Of a stretch of 64,000 nt of DNA, positions 47,446-60,239 are shown piece by piece. The notes under the pieces are model-generated. The model saw only the letters and a list, made by a program, of their open reading frames with translations, was not told where the DNA came from and did no database searches. Source of the stretch: Otatea glauca (taxonomy: Eukaryota > Streptophyta > Magnoliopsida > Poales > Poaceae); assembly GCA_036346275.1 (NCBI GenBank), contig CM070721.1, positions 7,576,452 through 7,640,451 of the forward strand. Reading direction: 5' to 3'. A program made the position numbers and the translations under genes. How positions within the stretch are numbered: position 1 is the first letter of the stretch; every line of letters starts with the position of its first letter.

Positions 47446-49200
47446 ATTTTATAGTATATTATACTAGTAGTATACGGTCAGTTAGTAGAAATCATATATA
47501 ACCATTGATTTATTAAGTGTATTCTTACTACTTTACTACACAATGAGGGATCTAGCCATTGATTTGTTACGTGTATTCGTACTACTCTACTACATGAGAA
47601 AATATAAATAAATACTAGCCAATCTGATCTATTATATCAAAAATAATAAACTATTTATATTGAATTTAACATACTGTAAAAGAGCTTGAAAAATATACAC
47701 TATAAACTTGGATGAAAAGAGCAGTAGAGCATAGGTGAAGCATTTGACGGTTCAGTTCAAAACTTGTCCCGTAGAGCTATTTAGATTGTGTTATGTTTCG
47801 GTCGGAAGACTCAGAAGCAACGCCCGTATTGATCAACTGGTTGTACACGAACCACAGGGACGGTACTGATTACCGAAACACAGCCACAACTCACAAGCAG
47901 CTGCAGTGGTGTAGTACATTACTCCGTAGAATTAGACAAGTGCGGTCTTTTAACTCTTGCTGATTAACAGGAGCAGTAAACTTAATTGTGCCGTGATTGT
48001 ATTTACAGAACAGAATTTTCCAAGAGCCTGGTATTTATTACTCCCTTCGCTCAGAAATAGTTTGAATGATCTTACTTAAAAATGTAATGTTTGCACGTAG
48101 ATTTAATGAGGTTTTTCTTACTAGGTCTCTATTTATTCTCTCTCAACCACTTTAATTTTAGCACCAAATCAACAGAAATTTTTAAAATAAATTGTGAGCG
48201 TACTCCTTAACATAGCATACCAACATTTAAAATAAATTTGTATTGGTAGAAAAAAAAGAAATCCCTAATGAACTAATTAAAGGAAAATGGGAAAAAAAAT
48301 TAAAAGATAACCACGACTGTTCACAGTAAATTTCTCTTTCGTTTTGAATCTAAGCCTGAAGATTCAAAGGGTGATAAGATACAACGCTATATACTCCATA
48401 GAATATCTCCTCAAATTTTTCGATCGTTTTGTTACATCCGGTTCAGTGCTCAAACCAAAATAATTTACATCATTGCACTTAGAGCAAGTACAATAGCAAA
48501 GTCAACTACTGGCTAATAGTAAGCTAAAAGTCAACTTGTACAATGACTGCCTCTAGATGTTGTCTTTAGATGTTGTGCAATAACTATCTTTTCTCTCTTG
48601 TACATAAATGATCTACCTATACTCCCGTGCAAAGCTAGCTACTAAATAAGAAGAGCCAGCTCTCTTCTTTTTCCTCTTTTCTTACTCCTCCATATAGACC
48701 AAAACTGATGTGTAAATGTTAAAAACCAGCTGACATGATCTTATTGTACATACCCTTAAGTTATAGACCTATGGTGTCTGCAGTCAGATGTAGCATGGGA
48801 ACCAACAGTATCTACGGCAGCTCGTTTATTTACAAGTTCACGCTACTTTACACCCTTGGCTAGGCTAGGTGTATCATGCAGCAGACATTCATGCCTAGTG
48901 AATAGCACCGGGTACCAAGTAATACCAATTAACAACACTTAATTAATCTCGCCACGTAAGTTCCATCCGTAGCACGCTTCCATCGTTCAAATTTCCAAAT
49001 TCACGTGGGTGTACTTGCCTCTTGCTGCCGTATACGGACGTTACGGGCTCGCCATTGATTGGTCGCTGCCAATTCCCAAACAACTCTTGACCTCAGCTTT
49101 GCATGCCTCAGGGACCCGCACGGATCACGTGCCCTTCCATGCAAGAGCACGGAACGTTTTGAATCACCGGGAGTTTTATTTATTCGATCTGCAATCATAT
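47446..49200. other. Intergenic, no gene seen
   Basis: AT-rich. 47,503-47,605 holds two copies of a ~55-bp unit (ccattgattt.tta.gtgtattc.tactact). 48,042-48,220 begins ctcccttcgctcagaaatag like a Stowaway element but lacks a clear right end. No coding frame supported. Confidence 0.4.
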
Positions 49201-49204
49201 ATGG

Positions 49205-51857
49205 ATATAATCCTCAGTCATAAAGACATGTTACAGATATGATCTCCGAAACATAATTTCGACCACTAATTTTGTTCTACTATAATATATTTATAAAACA
49301 CAATAAAATTATAATATTATAAAAGTACTTTTCGATGCAAATCTACGCATATGATTACCATGTATCCAATTTAAATATTGCAAGGCAGAGGAGGCCGATT
49401 TCAGAGGGGTGAATAGACGGTTTTAAAATTCTATTTGGCCAAAACCGATTTTATATCCGAAAACATAAATCAAAACGGTTTTGCATTCTCAACTAAGTGC
49501 ACCGACACTCTGTCTAAGAAAATGTTTGCAATCTTAAGGTGACAAGCAATCAATTCAATTCTAACGATGTAAATTGCACAAAGTAACGCACAAGAGAGCA
49601 AACCAACAGAAAATGCATAATCTATTTTTCCTATGATGTTTGGAGACTTGCTGGTCTTTCATAGTCCATGTTGAGATAATACTAAACAAATTGGATTAGA
49701 TCCACAAATTAAGCTAAACACCTCAAATCCACTAGTGGTAGCTTTTTTCTTCTTCGGGTAGGTAAGCTCCAACCCTCACAACATGTCGGGCATTCTCACA
49801 AACTTCTTCACAATATCAATGGACTACGACGCTTATAAGTTGTCTAGGTGTTTGTAAACACCTAGAGTAACAAGCCAAGCTTTTTGCTTGTCGGCAAACA
49901 CATGCACAACTGGATACTTAATACATCTCTAAATGCAACACATGCAATTAGAAACCTCTCTCCTTGCTCACAAAGTGCAACACATGCACAATTAAAAGAA
50001 AAAACTTGCACTAGCTTAAAAGAGTGAAGTAGTATGCATCGACCTTGCCCTCAACCAGCCACAAGAGGTATATATAGCCCCCACAACAAAAATTAGCTAT
50101 TGGGACCAAAATCCCCAACTTTCAATCGGGACCGATACTACCGTCATGTAAAGGCCGATAGCATCGGCTCTCACCGTAACAGATAATTAATGTGCATTTA
50201 ATGCACCTCAACTAGCCTTTACACTTTAGTCTCATAGTATAGCCCTCATAAAGCTCAATAGCACCGATGTCAAGCAAATCAAATTGGCAAAAACACCTTT
50301 TTTGGAAAATAACTACCTCTAAAAAGGGTGATAGCATCGAAAACCGGTAGTACTGGCAAATCCATGGCGATAGCATCGCTGGCACAAAGTGCAGTCCTAC
50401 CGTAGGCAAAAAGGTTGTAGCACCGGGCTAGGATTTTTTAGCACAGCCGACACTCGAAAAAACGGTCATAACTTTTGACTCCGATATCGAAATTGAGTGA
50501 TCTTGGATCTATGGAATGCTTATTCCAAGAGCAACACAAATGAATGCATGATCTCAAGCACTTATATCAATACACAAAGCTCAAGAACTCCAAAGAGTGC
50601 CACCATGGCCTAAGTCCAAAGATAAGAGCAACAACAAATCTTAGATAATGCTAAGGAAGCATGCCTGAACATAATAATTTACAAAATATATTTGCAAACT
50701 TTAGTATCATGCCATAAGGAGAAGGTGTATGAACTTTAACCATTTGCAAAAAAATGTGTAAACTATAGTCACATGCTACAAAGATTTATGCATGAGTCTC
50801 CAATATTTGCAAAACAAATTTGCAAACAATGGCATCATGCCACGGAGAGCTAGAGCAAATGGAATTGAGCTATCAACACATACTAAGACTCGAGCTACTA
50901 GACAAGACCCTTTTTAATAGTATGTCAACCTACACTAGCAATCCGATCTCTTAACCGAATACCGAGACTGGAAAAATATTAGAAATACATCTTTAGCCTA
51001 TGTTAGGTATACATTTGCCTTGCGTATATATTTGGAGCTTTCACTTGATGACAACCATCTTCTCTTCAAGTTCAGATCCTTGTCTAATTTATCAAACATG
51101 ATGAATTCACTTCGTGTCAGTATCTTGACTTGGTGACCATCAGCACATGATGTCATTCATCATCCCAAACCTTGAGTTGATGACCGTCAACACATGACGT
51201 CATCCAAAGACTTCATTATTATGTGATCTAACCTATTTCACCAACTCATGAAAAATGTTAGTCTCACAAATATGGTTATCATTAATCACCAAAAATCATT
51301 ATAACACGGAGTTGGAAGGACTTAGATCTTTCGATCCCCTTTTGGTGATCAACGACAACCCGATTGCAAATAATTGAATTTGAATTAACTTCAACTATAT
51401 ATCAACTACATAAGCGTCGTATACTTAAGGGATATATTTCAGAGTAAAGATCCTCAATATGTGTCGACAAATAACATATATTTATGCTAGTGAAACCATA
51501 AAACATAAAATATAGAGTGAACTCCCCATTAATATGTGCATCTGACAATGTGTATGAAAAGCATATGCACATGCTCAAATTGAAACTTTTATAGAGTTAA
51601 CTGCAATATCCAAGGAATGCAATAAGATATAAGAATATGACATCGGATGCATGCCTCAACTCGGATTTTCATCTTCCCACCAAAATGAGACTAAAATAAG
51701 ATATCAACGAAATTGTTAATCTCACATCTAGATTTAACATTAATCACTAAAACCAATTTAATGGAACTTATAATTTTTTTAAAAAAATATCAATAGTTAG
51801 AGTTTCGAAAGTTAAACCGCACAAAAAAAATGGCATGCATACGTGACTACAGGGAGT
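49205..51857. mobile_element. Stowaway-like MITE split by a later insertion
   Basis: Left half 49205-49378 (ttcgaccactaattttgttc ... ccaatttaaatat) and right half 51786-51857 (aatatcaatagttagagttt ... gtgactacagggag) together match the intact relatives at 2729-2971 and 33210-33500 read in reverse. The 2.4 kb between them is an insertion. aatat occurs at both junctions (49374-49378 and 51786-51790), compatible with a 5-bp target duplication. Confidence 0.65.
49379..51785 (-). mobile_element. SIRE/Maximus-like LTR fragment inserted in a MITE
   Basis: Non-coding. The left edge is tgcaaggcagaggaggccga followed by gaggggtgaatagacgg, a signature I associate with the LTR ends of grass SIRE-type Copia elements. 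The middle carries repeated ccggtagtac/gatagcatcg words. On the minus strand ttgatcaccaaaaggggatc near 51,340 resembles the end of the internal region and polypurine tract. A single LTR plus a little internal DNA is the best reading. The right terminus is not a clean TG/CA, so the boundary is uncertain. Confidence 0.5.
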
Positions 51858-52718
51858 ATATGATCACCAATTCATCGTCTCATCATCACATCCATCAGTA
51901 TACGAGACTTGTGACGTAGCAGTAGTAGTGTACTCATGGCAAGTGTGAATTTGTACTAGCAGCAGCAGCAGCAGCGAGCAGACAAGATGCAATTCAGAGG
52001 ATTTGTGGGCAGGGAGGGGAGCGGAACAGGGCAGGGTAGGGCGGGGCAGGGGCGCGTCCCGTCCCTGAACCGCGCGACGACGAAGACGGTGTGCGACAAC
52101 CAGCGCGCGCGCGCGCACAGGGAACGCGTGACTGCGCGAGGCATTTACTCGCGCACGGCACGGGACGCCTTAATACGCGGCGGGATAACTTACCACATAA
52201 TCACATACATAGTACTCCTATGATCCAATCTCTTGCTGTCTCAGAGTAGTAAATATGGATGGAGATTTGGAGCGTACGCATGCGAATCGGACAGAACTGG
52301 GACCGTCTCTCATGCCGTCCACCCTCACTACAGTGCACGATCGGACGTGCTCCAGAGTAGTTTTAGGGTGGATATCGAGTTTGACGAGCTATTGTTGGGT
52401 TCTTTCAAAATTGACATAATTCGACATGAAATTATTATACTTATCATTTAAGAGGTTATTTCAAATTCAAGTTAATGAGTTACTATCAAGCCGAGCTCAT
52501 TAATTTTTTTTCTCGAAATAAACCCATTTGAATTTTAAACTTATTACCTATTGTAATAGAAACAATTTTGATTTTTTCCGGTCCTTGTCCCCACGTGAGG
52601 ACCGTTCCAGGAAAAAAAAATCCCATAAGAATCCATCTAGAGCTTGCCTTTCTCATCTGGTGAGGCTGAATTCATCTCATGTTTATATGGGACTGAAATT
52701 GGCTGGCTGGCTGATTGG
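51858..52718. other. Intergenic, no gene seen
   Basis: Contains (AGC)n at 51958-51974 and a (GC)n run at 52102-52114. Short open frames on both strands show no domain. Confidence 0.4.
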
Positions 52719-53791
52719 TGTTGAAAATATTAGGAATTTTCTCAATATTTTAATCCATAAAATTAGGTAAAACATGATTAACCAATTACGCAATTCTAGT
52801 TCAAAACCTAAGGTACTAGATAACAAATTATCTATCTCATACGCAAAAACTAATGAGCAAGAAATCAACATGATTAAAACACGGTATAAGTTAATATACC
52901 CTTGAGCCGGTGCCACCATAGGCACAGGCGCAGGCGAAACTTTCTCGTTCGTCATGACGGTCGGAGTAGAGGATCACAAGTTATCGCAGAGAAGCCTTGG
53001 TGCAGTGAAGAGGTCGATGCAGTCGAACATTGGTGCAGTGCAGATGCGCTTCCAGGAACACCTTTCTCGAAAGTTTCGACGCACTTGAGCAGTCGCGTGG
53101 TACGCTTCCCAAAAACCTTATCGGTCTTCTATCTCGAGCAAGATGTTAAGAAGGACGAGGTTTCGGAGGCCTGCTCCCTCCGCTACTTGTGCGCGCAAGA
53201 AAATGAAGGAGTAAATGCAAAGACGGCAGTGGCTACAAGAGGAAACAATGGATGGAGTATTGCGGGAAAGCTCAGGTAAGAGCCGGCAGATGGAGAAAGG
53301 CACAGTCGCTGCCCTCCTTATATAGGCTTGCGGCAGGAGATGAAGGTAACTGACGACGATTAAGAGGAGGCCATCAAGACATCCGTTAGAGGTAACTGAC
53401 TCCATTAAGACGTCCGTTACTAGTAAATGACGACGGTTACTGGTCATAAACCGGCCACATTAATCACTGAAACGGCAAAAACGAACCGCTTCCAACACAT
53501 CACGTCCGGACTGGCCTACGCCGCGCACGTGCTCGACTCGACTCCGCACACGCCACGCCACGCCACGCCACGGCTTGGCTCGGCTCGGCTCGGCACGCGC
53601 GCGCGGGTCACCGCCTTTCCCTTTTTTCACTTTGCTAATTGGGAGACACACAATTCAACAATTTAAGTTGAGGAAAACTTCTCCCAACTTCTTGTATGGT
53701 ACTAAACCAATTTCATGACTTCTAGTATTTTAATAGGCCTTTTGAAATTTCTATTAAATTAATTATGGGTCAGCCCCATAATAATCTAACA
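52719..53791 (-). repeat. 3' LTR of the Copia element (coding sense)
   Basis: 1,073 bp, tgttgaaaat to aatctaaca on the plus strand. It retains the minus-strand TATA-like cctatataagg at 53317-53327. Confidence 0.92.
53317..53327 (-). promoter_or_regulatory. TATA box retained in the 3' LTR
   Basis: Minus strand cctatataagg followed by agggcagcgactg. In this position the promoter would drive transcription out of the element toward lower coordinates, away from the internal region. Confidence 0.55.
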
Positions 53792-54337
53792 ATCCCCACC
53801 AAATTTCAAAGTCACATTTGAAATACTCTCAGTTCCAATGTAGTTTGATATACCAGTGTTTCGATGGAGATGTTAAGTTGAACTTCCACCTAGAACAAAG
53901 ATTATACTCATCCACAACTGAAAAATGGACTATACCTTGAATTGACAGTTTTGTGCGAACAAGTTTCACCAAAATCCTTTACTGATACTAGGCTGCTAAA
54001 TGCATCTCCTCGGTTTGGAGCTTATAAGTCATACTCCTTGGCCTTTCATGAGCCTCTAGAGATCATCCAATCTTATAGACTGTGACTAGCAGTCGAACTC
54101 ATATAGGTGTATTCCTCATAAGATGTTCTGTAGGACAACATCTCTGCTTATCAAAGTCACTCGGAATACATTAAGGTATAACCAACCTGCCATACAGAAT
54201 AGGAGAGTTATTACATCTCAAACGGAGAGGGCTAAGTACAAAAGGTACTCTCCTCTCAGCCAATCACTAGCTTGTCTCAACATCCTAATTCACGGGATCT
54301 CCGATCACATAGGATGAGTTACCACTAAGACATGACT

Positions 54338-55732
54338 TTATGTGGGTCTCAAGCCTATCTCCCTCGATGCCTCATCTATCACTTTCCGTGATAGTCCCTT
54401 TGTAAAAGGATCTGCCAAGTTTTTAGCCGTCTGGACATAGTCAAACGCTATAACTCCGAAGTTTCTCATTTTCCTGACAGACTTCAATCGCCTTTTAACG
54501 TGCCTTGATGACTTCATGTTATTCTTAGAACTGTTCACCTTGACAATCACCGTCTGATTGTCACAGTTCAAAAGGATAGTAGGCACCGATTTCTCAACCA
54601 CCGGTAAGTCCATCACAAGTTCATGCAGCCAGTCGGCTTCCACAGTGGCGGTATCTAATGCTGTGAGTTCTCCTTCCATTGTAGACCTCGTTAAGATGAT
54701 CTGCTTGCAAGACTTCCAGGAAACAGCTCCACCACCTAATATGAACACATATCCACTTGTGGCTTTTATTTCATTAGCATCAGATATCCAGTTTGAATCA
54801 CTATAACTCTGAAGTACCCTAGGGTACCCGGTGTAGTGAATTCCATAACTTGATGTCCCTTTTAGATAACGCATTACTCTCTCAAGAACATGCCAATGAT
54901 CATCTCCCGGATTTGAAACAAACCGGCTTAATTTGCTCACAGCAAACGAGATATCAGGCCTTGTTGCACTAGCTAAATACATCAGTGAACCAATGATTTG
55001 GGAATATCTCAATTGATCCTTTGCTATACGTTGGTTCTTTTGTAATAGCACACTTGGATCATACGGCGTTGGAGCAGGTTTGCAATCGCTATTATCAAAG
55101 CGACTCAGCATCTTTCCCACATAATGGGACTGCTCAAGAGTAATCCCACCGTCACCTTCTCTTAATAGTTTAATGTTTAAGATGGCATCCGCTACTCTCA
55201 AATATTTCATTTCAAAGTTTTTGGACAAGAAGTTCTTGACTTCCTTAATCACATTAAGGTTCGTCCCAAAGATCAGTATGTCATCAACATACAGACACAT
55301 AATCACTCTTTCACCCCCACCACAGCGGTAATACACACATTTATTAGCTTCATTCACAACAAAGCCGGCATATGTTAAAGTTCTCTCGAACTTCTCGTGC
55401 CACTGCTTATGTGCTTGTTTAAGGCCATACAAAGACTTCAACAACCTACACACTTTTCCTTCATGACCCTTTACTACAAATCCATCAGGCTGATCCATAT
55501 AGATTTCCTCTTCCAAACCTCCATTAAGGAAAGCCGTCTTTACGTTCATCTGATGAATGATCAGACCGTAGAAGGCAGCCAAAGATAGTAGTACTCTAAT
55601 AGTGGTCAATCTGGCAACAGGTGAGTAAGTATCAAAGAAGTCCTCGCCTTCTTTCTGGGTATAACCCTTGGCCACAAGCCTTGCCTTGTACTTTTCAATC
55701 GTATCATCAGGCCTCAGCTTTTTCTTGAACAC
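54338..55732 (-). pseudogene. Copia reverse transcriptase and RNase H fragment (464 codons open)
   Basis: Uninterrupted frame: KARLVAKGYTQKEGEDFFDT, YSPVARLTTIRVLLSLAA, VKTAFLNGGLEEEIYMDQPD, SLYGLKQAHKQWHEKF, the catalytic CLYVDDILIFG near residue 145, and the RNase H part with LQSYSDSNWISDANEIKATS and KNLADPFTKGLS. The family normally has LKQAPRQW and a TKEL-type active site; AHKQW is a small departure. It is cut off from gag and integrase by the shift at its 5' end. Confidence 0.92.
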
Positions 55733-56911
55733 CCACTTACATCTACAGGTTTACACCCATATGGACGATCAACAACTTCCCAAGTACCATTGCTCAAGAT
55801 GGAATCCATCTCACTTTGGACCGCTTCCTTCCAACAGTCAGCGTCCTGAGATGAATAGGCCTCCTCAATGGTTCTTGGAGTATCATCCACTAGATATACA
55901 ATGAAGTCATCACCAAAAGACTTTGCAGTCCTTAGTCTCTTACTCTTACGAGTTACTTCATTGTCCTTATCTATTGGATTTTCCTCAAAAGTGGGCTCAA
56001 TCTGTATAGGAGTGGAAGGTTTAGGAGAGAAGATAGATTCTTGACCAGATGAGCTAAGTGTCTCTTTCATAGGTAATAAGTCCTCAAAGAATATGGCATC
56101 ATTGGACTCTAAAATTGTACCTTCACTCATATCAGGTACTCCAGATTTCACTATTAAGAACCTATATCCAACGTTGTGAAAAGCATAACCAATAATGACA
56201 CAATCAACGGTTTTTGGTCCAAGTTTACGCTTCTTTAGGATAGGCACATTGACCTTAGCCAAACAGCCCCTAGTACATAAATAAAAGAAATTTAATATTT
56301 TCCTCTCCCATCCTTCAAATGGTGTGATTTCTTTATTCTTTGTAGGAACCCTGTTTAGGACATGACAAGCAGTCAATATAGCCTCACCCCCACCATTCCT
56401 TGGAAAGTCTCGTTGTTTCTAACATGGCGTTAACCATCTCAGTTAGAGTACAGTTCTTTCTTTCGGCAACCCCGTTTGATTGGGGTGAATAGGGAAACGT
56501 CCTCTCATGGATTATTCAATGTTCCTCGCAGAATAAATTAAACTCACTAGAAAAGTATTCTCTAACACGATCTGACCTAACCCGTTTGATTTTTGTCTCA
56601 AGTTGGTTCTCAGCTTCAACTTTATAGATCTTAAAATAGTGAAAAGCCTCATATTTTGACTTCAATAAATACACATAGCAATATCTAGTAGAATCATCAA
56701 CCAAAGTCATGAAATACCTCTTACCACCCTTTGTCAACTCCCCATTCATCTCGCATAAATCGGTATGAACTAGTTCTAACGGTGACAAGTTTCTCGCCTC
56801 AGCTGCCTTGTGAGGCTTGCGAGGTTGCTTAGATTGCACACACACTTGACACTTAGAACCTTTGAATTGGGTAAATTTTAGGATTAAATTCATACTGGCT
56901 AACAGCATCAT
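55714..56911 (-). pseudogene. Copia integrase remnant and start of reverse transcriptase
   Basis: CQVCVQSKQPRKPHKAAEAR, LELVHTDLCEMNGELTKGGK and YFMTLVDDSTRYCYVYLLKS give the GPY-less integrase core (D..D). It is broken near 56516 by a stop, then resumes about 56400 with MTACHVLNRVPTKNKEITPF. The C-terminal part ends in WKEAVQSEMDSILSNGTWEV, the start of the RT domain. A one-base shift near 55740 separates it from the next frame. Confidence 0.85.
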
Positions 56912-57500
56912 GCAACCAAGATTAATATGACAAAGTCGTGAATGCTAAACATCAGTCTCATGATTACAAACATGATTCACAATTTTATTCATGTCCATCA
57001 CAGACAAGCGGAACAAGCCTCCGCTCTCATAGCCATTTCCAATAAAAGTTCCAATTTTATAAACAACACATTTATTGGATTCAAAAACTAACTTAAAACC
57101 ATCTCTACACAATAGAGACCCGCTGACAAGGTTTTTATTTATCACGGGCACGTGATGCACGTTCCTCAGTCGCACGATTTTGCCTGAAGTAAACTTCAAG
57201 TCAACTGTGTCGACTCCACGTACAAATGCCTACGACCCATTCCTCATCAACACGGAGGTAGCCCCTGTGACCTGGTAAGAAGAGAATAAGGATATATCAG
57301 CACAAACATGTATATTGGCCCCCGTGTCAATCCACCAATCAGGTGAACGACATACTGATAGAACGGTAGGTATTGAAACATACCCGGATGTTCCCTCCTC
57401 AATATTGCCAATAACAACGTTAGCGGATTTTTTCTGCTTATTGTCTTTACGATCAGGGCAATCATTTGCCCAATGATCAATACCATTATAAATAAAGCAG
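56880..57500 (-). pseudogene. Copia zinc knuckle, protease and pre-integrase remnant
   Basis: CFIYNGIDHWANDC near 57470 is a CCHC knuckle with the second Cys replaced. WWIDTGANIHV near 57330 contains the aspartic protease DTG. A stop follows at about 57232. Then KFTSGKIVRLRNVHHVPVIN and KNLVSGSLLCRDG of the pre-integrase segment, and a further stop at about 56945. Confidence 0.8.
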
Positions 57501-57616
57501 TTTCACTTTCCTTTATTCTTCTTCTTCTTGAAGCTAGTAGTTTGAGCAGCCTTGTTTTTATTCTCGGGCTTTTCAGACTTATTTTTATTCTTCTTGTTGA
57601 ATTGAAAGGTTTTCTT

Positions 57617-58245
57617 TTATACCACATTGGCACTAGAACTTCCTTTCCCACGTGTATCTTTTGCCCTCGCTTTCTCCTCAACATCTAGAGACCCAATGAG
57701 ACCAGCAACGCTGAACTCTTGTCTCTTGTGTTTTAGAGTAGTGGCAAAATCCCTCCAAGAAGGTGACAGCTTCACAATGATGCATCCCGCCACAAACTTG
57801 TCGGGCAATGCGCATGTAAAATTCTCAATTTCTTTCGCAAAGACTTGAACCTCATGAGCCTGTTCTACTACAGAATGGTCATCAACCATCTTGTAGTCAT
57901 GAAACTGCTACATGACATAGAGTTCACTACCCGCGTCAGAGACTCAATTGCATCCCACATTTCTTTACCACTTGGCAAAATCATATACACATCAACAAGA
58001 TTTTCTCCCAAAACGCTAATCACGGCGCCTCTAAACAAGTTATCCGCAGCCGCGAAGGCACTCTCTTGCTCAGGAGGAGCAGGAGAGAGCCCTTCCTCAG
58101 GCTGTGGCTTGCCTTGCGCAACGTGATACACGTTCATGGCAGTCAACCACAGAATCATCTTGGTGCGCCAACGCTTGTAATTTGTGCCGTCAAATACAGT
58201 TGGCTTAAGTGCGGCAGCGAAACCAGTAGTTGAAAAATTCCTAGG
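57617..58245 (-). pseudogene. Copia gag remnant
   Basis: Reads FAAALKPTVFDGTNYKRWRT, MILWLTAMNVYHV, then VISVLGENLVDVYMILPSGK down to about 57880. The frame then breaks and continues in another frame as EIENFTCALPDKFVAGCIIV and KLSPSWRDFATTLKHKR. This is the UBN2/Retrotran_gag pattern of plant Copia elements. At least one frameshift near 57890. Confidence 0.85.
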
Positions 58246-58260
58246 ATAAGGTTTTTTGAT

Positions 58261-59179
58261 TGTTGGAAATATTAGGAATTTTCTCAATATTTTAATCCAC
58301 AAAATTAGGTAAAACATGATTAACCAATTGCACAATTCTAATTCAAAGCCTAAGATACTAGATAACAAATTATCTATCTCATACGCAAAGACTAATGAGC
58401 AAGAAATCAACATGATTAAAACACGGTATAAGTTAATATACCCTTGAGCCGGTGCCACCATAGGCACAGGCGCAGGCGGAACTTTCTCGTTGCCATGACG
58501 GTCGGAGTAGAGGATCACAAGTTGTCGCAGAGAAGCCTTGTTGCAGTGGAGAGGTCAATGCAGTCGAACGTTGGTGCAGTACAGATGCGCTTCCAGGAAC
58601 ACCTTTCCCTAAAGTTTCGACGCACTTGAGCAGTCGCGTGGTACGCTTCCCAAAAACCTTATCGGCCTTCTATCTCGAGCAAGATGTTAAGAAGGACGAG
58701 GTTCCGGAGGCCTGCTCCCTCCGCTACTTGTGCGCGCAAGAAAACGAAGGCGGAAATGCAAAGACGGCAGCGGCTACAAGAGGAAACAATGGATGGAGTA
58801 TTGCGGGAAAGCTCAGGTGAGAGCCAGCAGATGGAGAAAGGCACTAGTAACTGACTCCATTAAGACGTCCGTTACTAGTAACTGACGGCGGTTACTGGTC
58901 ATAAACCGGCCACATTAATCACTGAAACGGCAAAAACGCACTCGCACACGCACACGCCACGCCACGGCTCGGCTCGAAGCGCACGCGCGCGTGTTGCACC
59001 ACCTTTCCCTTTTTCCACTTTGCTAATTGGGAGACACACAACTCAACTATTTAAGTTGAGGAAAACTTCTCCCAACTTCCCGTATGGCACTAAACCAATT
59101 TCATGACTCCTAGTATTTTAATGGACCTTTTAGAATTTCTATTAAATTAATTATGGGCCAGCCCCATAATAATCTAACA
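58261..59179 (-). repeat. 5' LTR of the Copia element (coding sense), lacking the TATA segment
   Basis: 919 bp. It matches the other LTR except for several indels. The largest removes about 85 bp between gagaaaggca and ctgactccattaagacg (junction near 58845), including the block that carries the TATA box in the 3' LTR. Many GC-rich low-complexity differences also occur near 58940-58990. Confidence 0.9.
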
Positions 59180-59279
59180 ATTGGGACTAGCAGCAGTAGT
59201 AGTAGCGATCGTGTGGCACGATTCAAACGAGTTTGCATGATGAGTACGTCAGAGCAAGTGCTTCTAGTTATACGAGTAT

Positions 59280-59374
59280 TTCCTCCGTTCATGTTATAAG
59301 TCTTATTTTTTTTTACACATAGATAAAAAAGTATTAAAATAACTAGTTTATTTCTAATTATTACCACTAAGTAC

Positions 59375-59408
<34 letters not shown>

Positions 59409-59548
59409 AACGTGAGTTAAAGATATATATTTATTAGGAATATATAGGGAACATCACATTACTTTTATGTTGAAATATGAAATACATTCTATATTTATGA
59501 AGAAGATAATTTGAAAAATATGTTTTTATAAATTTGAAAGAGGGAGCT
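59280..59548. mobile_element. Stowaway-like MITE with internal (TA)n
   Basis: Begins ttcctccgttcatgttataa and ends taaatttgaaagagggagct. Shares much of its interior with 33588-33846. It contains a (TA)n microsatellite of about 16 units at 59373-59405. Confidence 0.7.
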
Positions 59549-60239
59549 TATTTTGTGAGATCAAGCAGAGCGTAGCAATGTAGTAGCATTAAAACGTGGA
59601 CGCGCCGACGAGGAGTAATGTCGCGAGAGGGAGAAGGGATCTTCAATGCAGGAGATCGATGTCCCATTTGAATGAGAAATATTTAATGGATGGGATTTCG
59701 AAATGTGTTGAATTTTCAGCAACTTGGTTTTAAGGGAGTATTTTTTTTACGAGAAGAAGTGTGTTTTCACGCTGTCGTTGGTGGGAATTGATGAACCCGA
59801 GACCTCACGTTCCTACACACCCGCACTCAATCAACCCAGAAGGCCAGAACTCAAACTCACCCAGTACATTATACATTCGATGTAAGTACACGTCAAAGCT
59901 CAACTGATGTTACAAATTTTGTCAAGAAGACGATGTTCACGCGCAAATATAATAACATTACATAGAGTACTATGTTGTTTTTCTTGTATATTTGGAACGC
60001 AACAATTTCTCCTGAATTTTCCAGAAAACTGCGCCGTTCCCGCAAAATTCATGCGAAAAACAGCCATAAGTCTAATTTAGACCAGACAGTCAGGTTGGGA
60101 GTTCTCTTCTCCGTTTCTGGTTCGAAGTGCTCAGAGAACAACAGGTTGCTTGTGCCACGTTGGCCCAACCGCCCAAGCCAGACGAGATTAGGCATTCAGG
60201 CCACACTAACTCAACTATGAAGAAGGATTTCTCAAATCC
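59549..60239. other. Intergenic, no gene seen
   Basis: No supported coding frame or repeat boundary. The 82-codon plus-strand frame at 59,972 shows no recognisable domain. Confidence 0.35.

Larger units (their letters stand above)
52719..59179 (-). mobile_element. Full-length but inactive Ty1/Copia LTR retrotransposon
   Basis: Two direct LTRs (52719-53791 and 58261-59179) both read on the plus strand from tgttg to taaca. They are flanked by the 5-bp duplication attgg (52714-52718 and 59180-59184). The coding strand is minus: gag near 58240-57620, zinc knuckle and protease near 57470-57200, integrase 56911-55900, reverse transcriptase and RNase H 55732-54338. This gag-PR-INT-RT-RH order is that of Copia. 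A polypurine tract (minus aatttggtggggat) abuts the 3' LTR at 53792. I found no clear primer binding site next to the 5' LTR. Several frameshifts and stops disable it. Confidence 0.95.
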
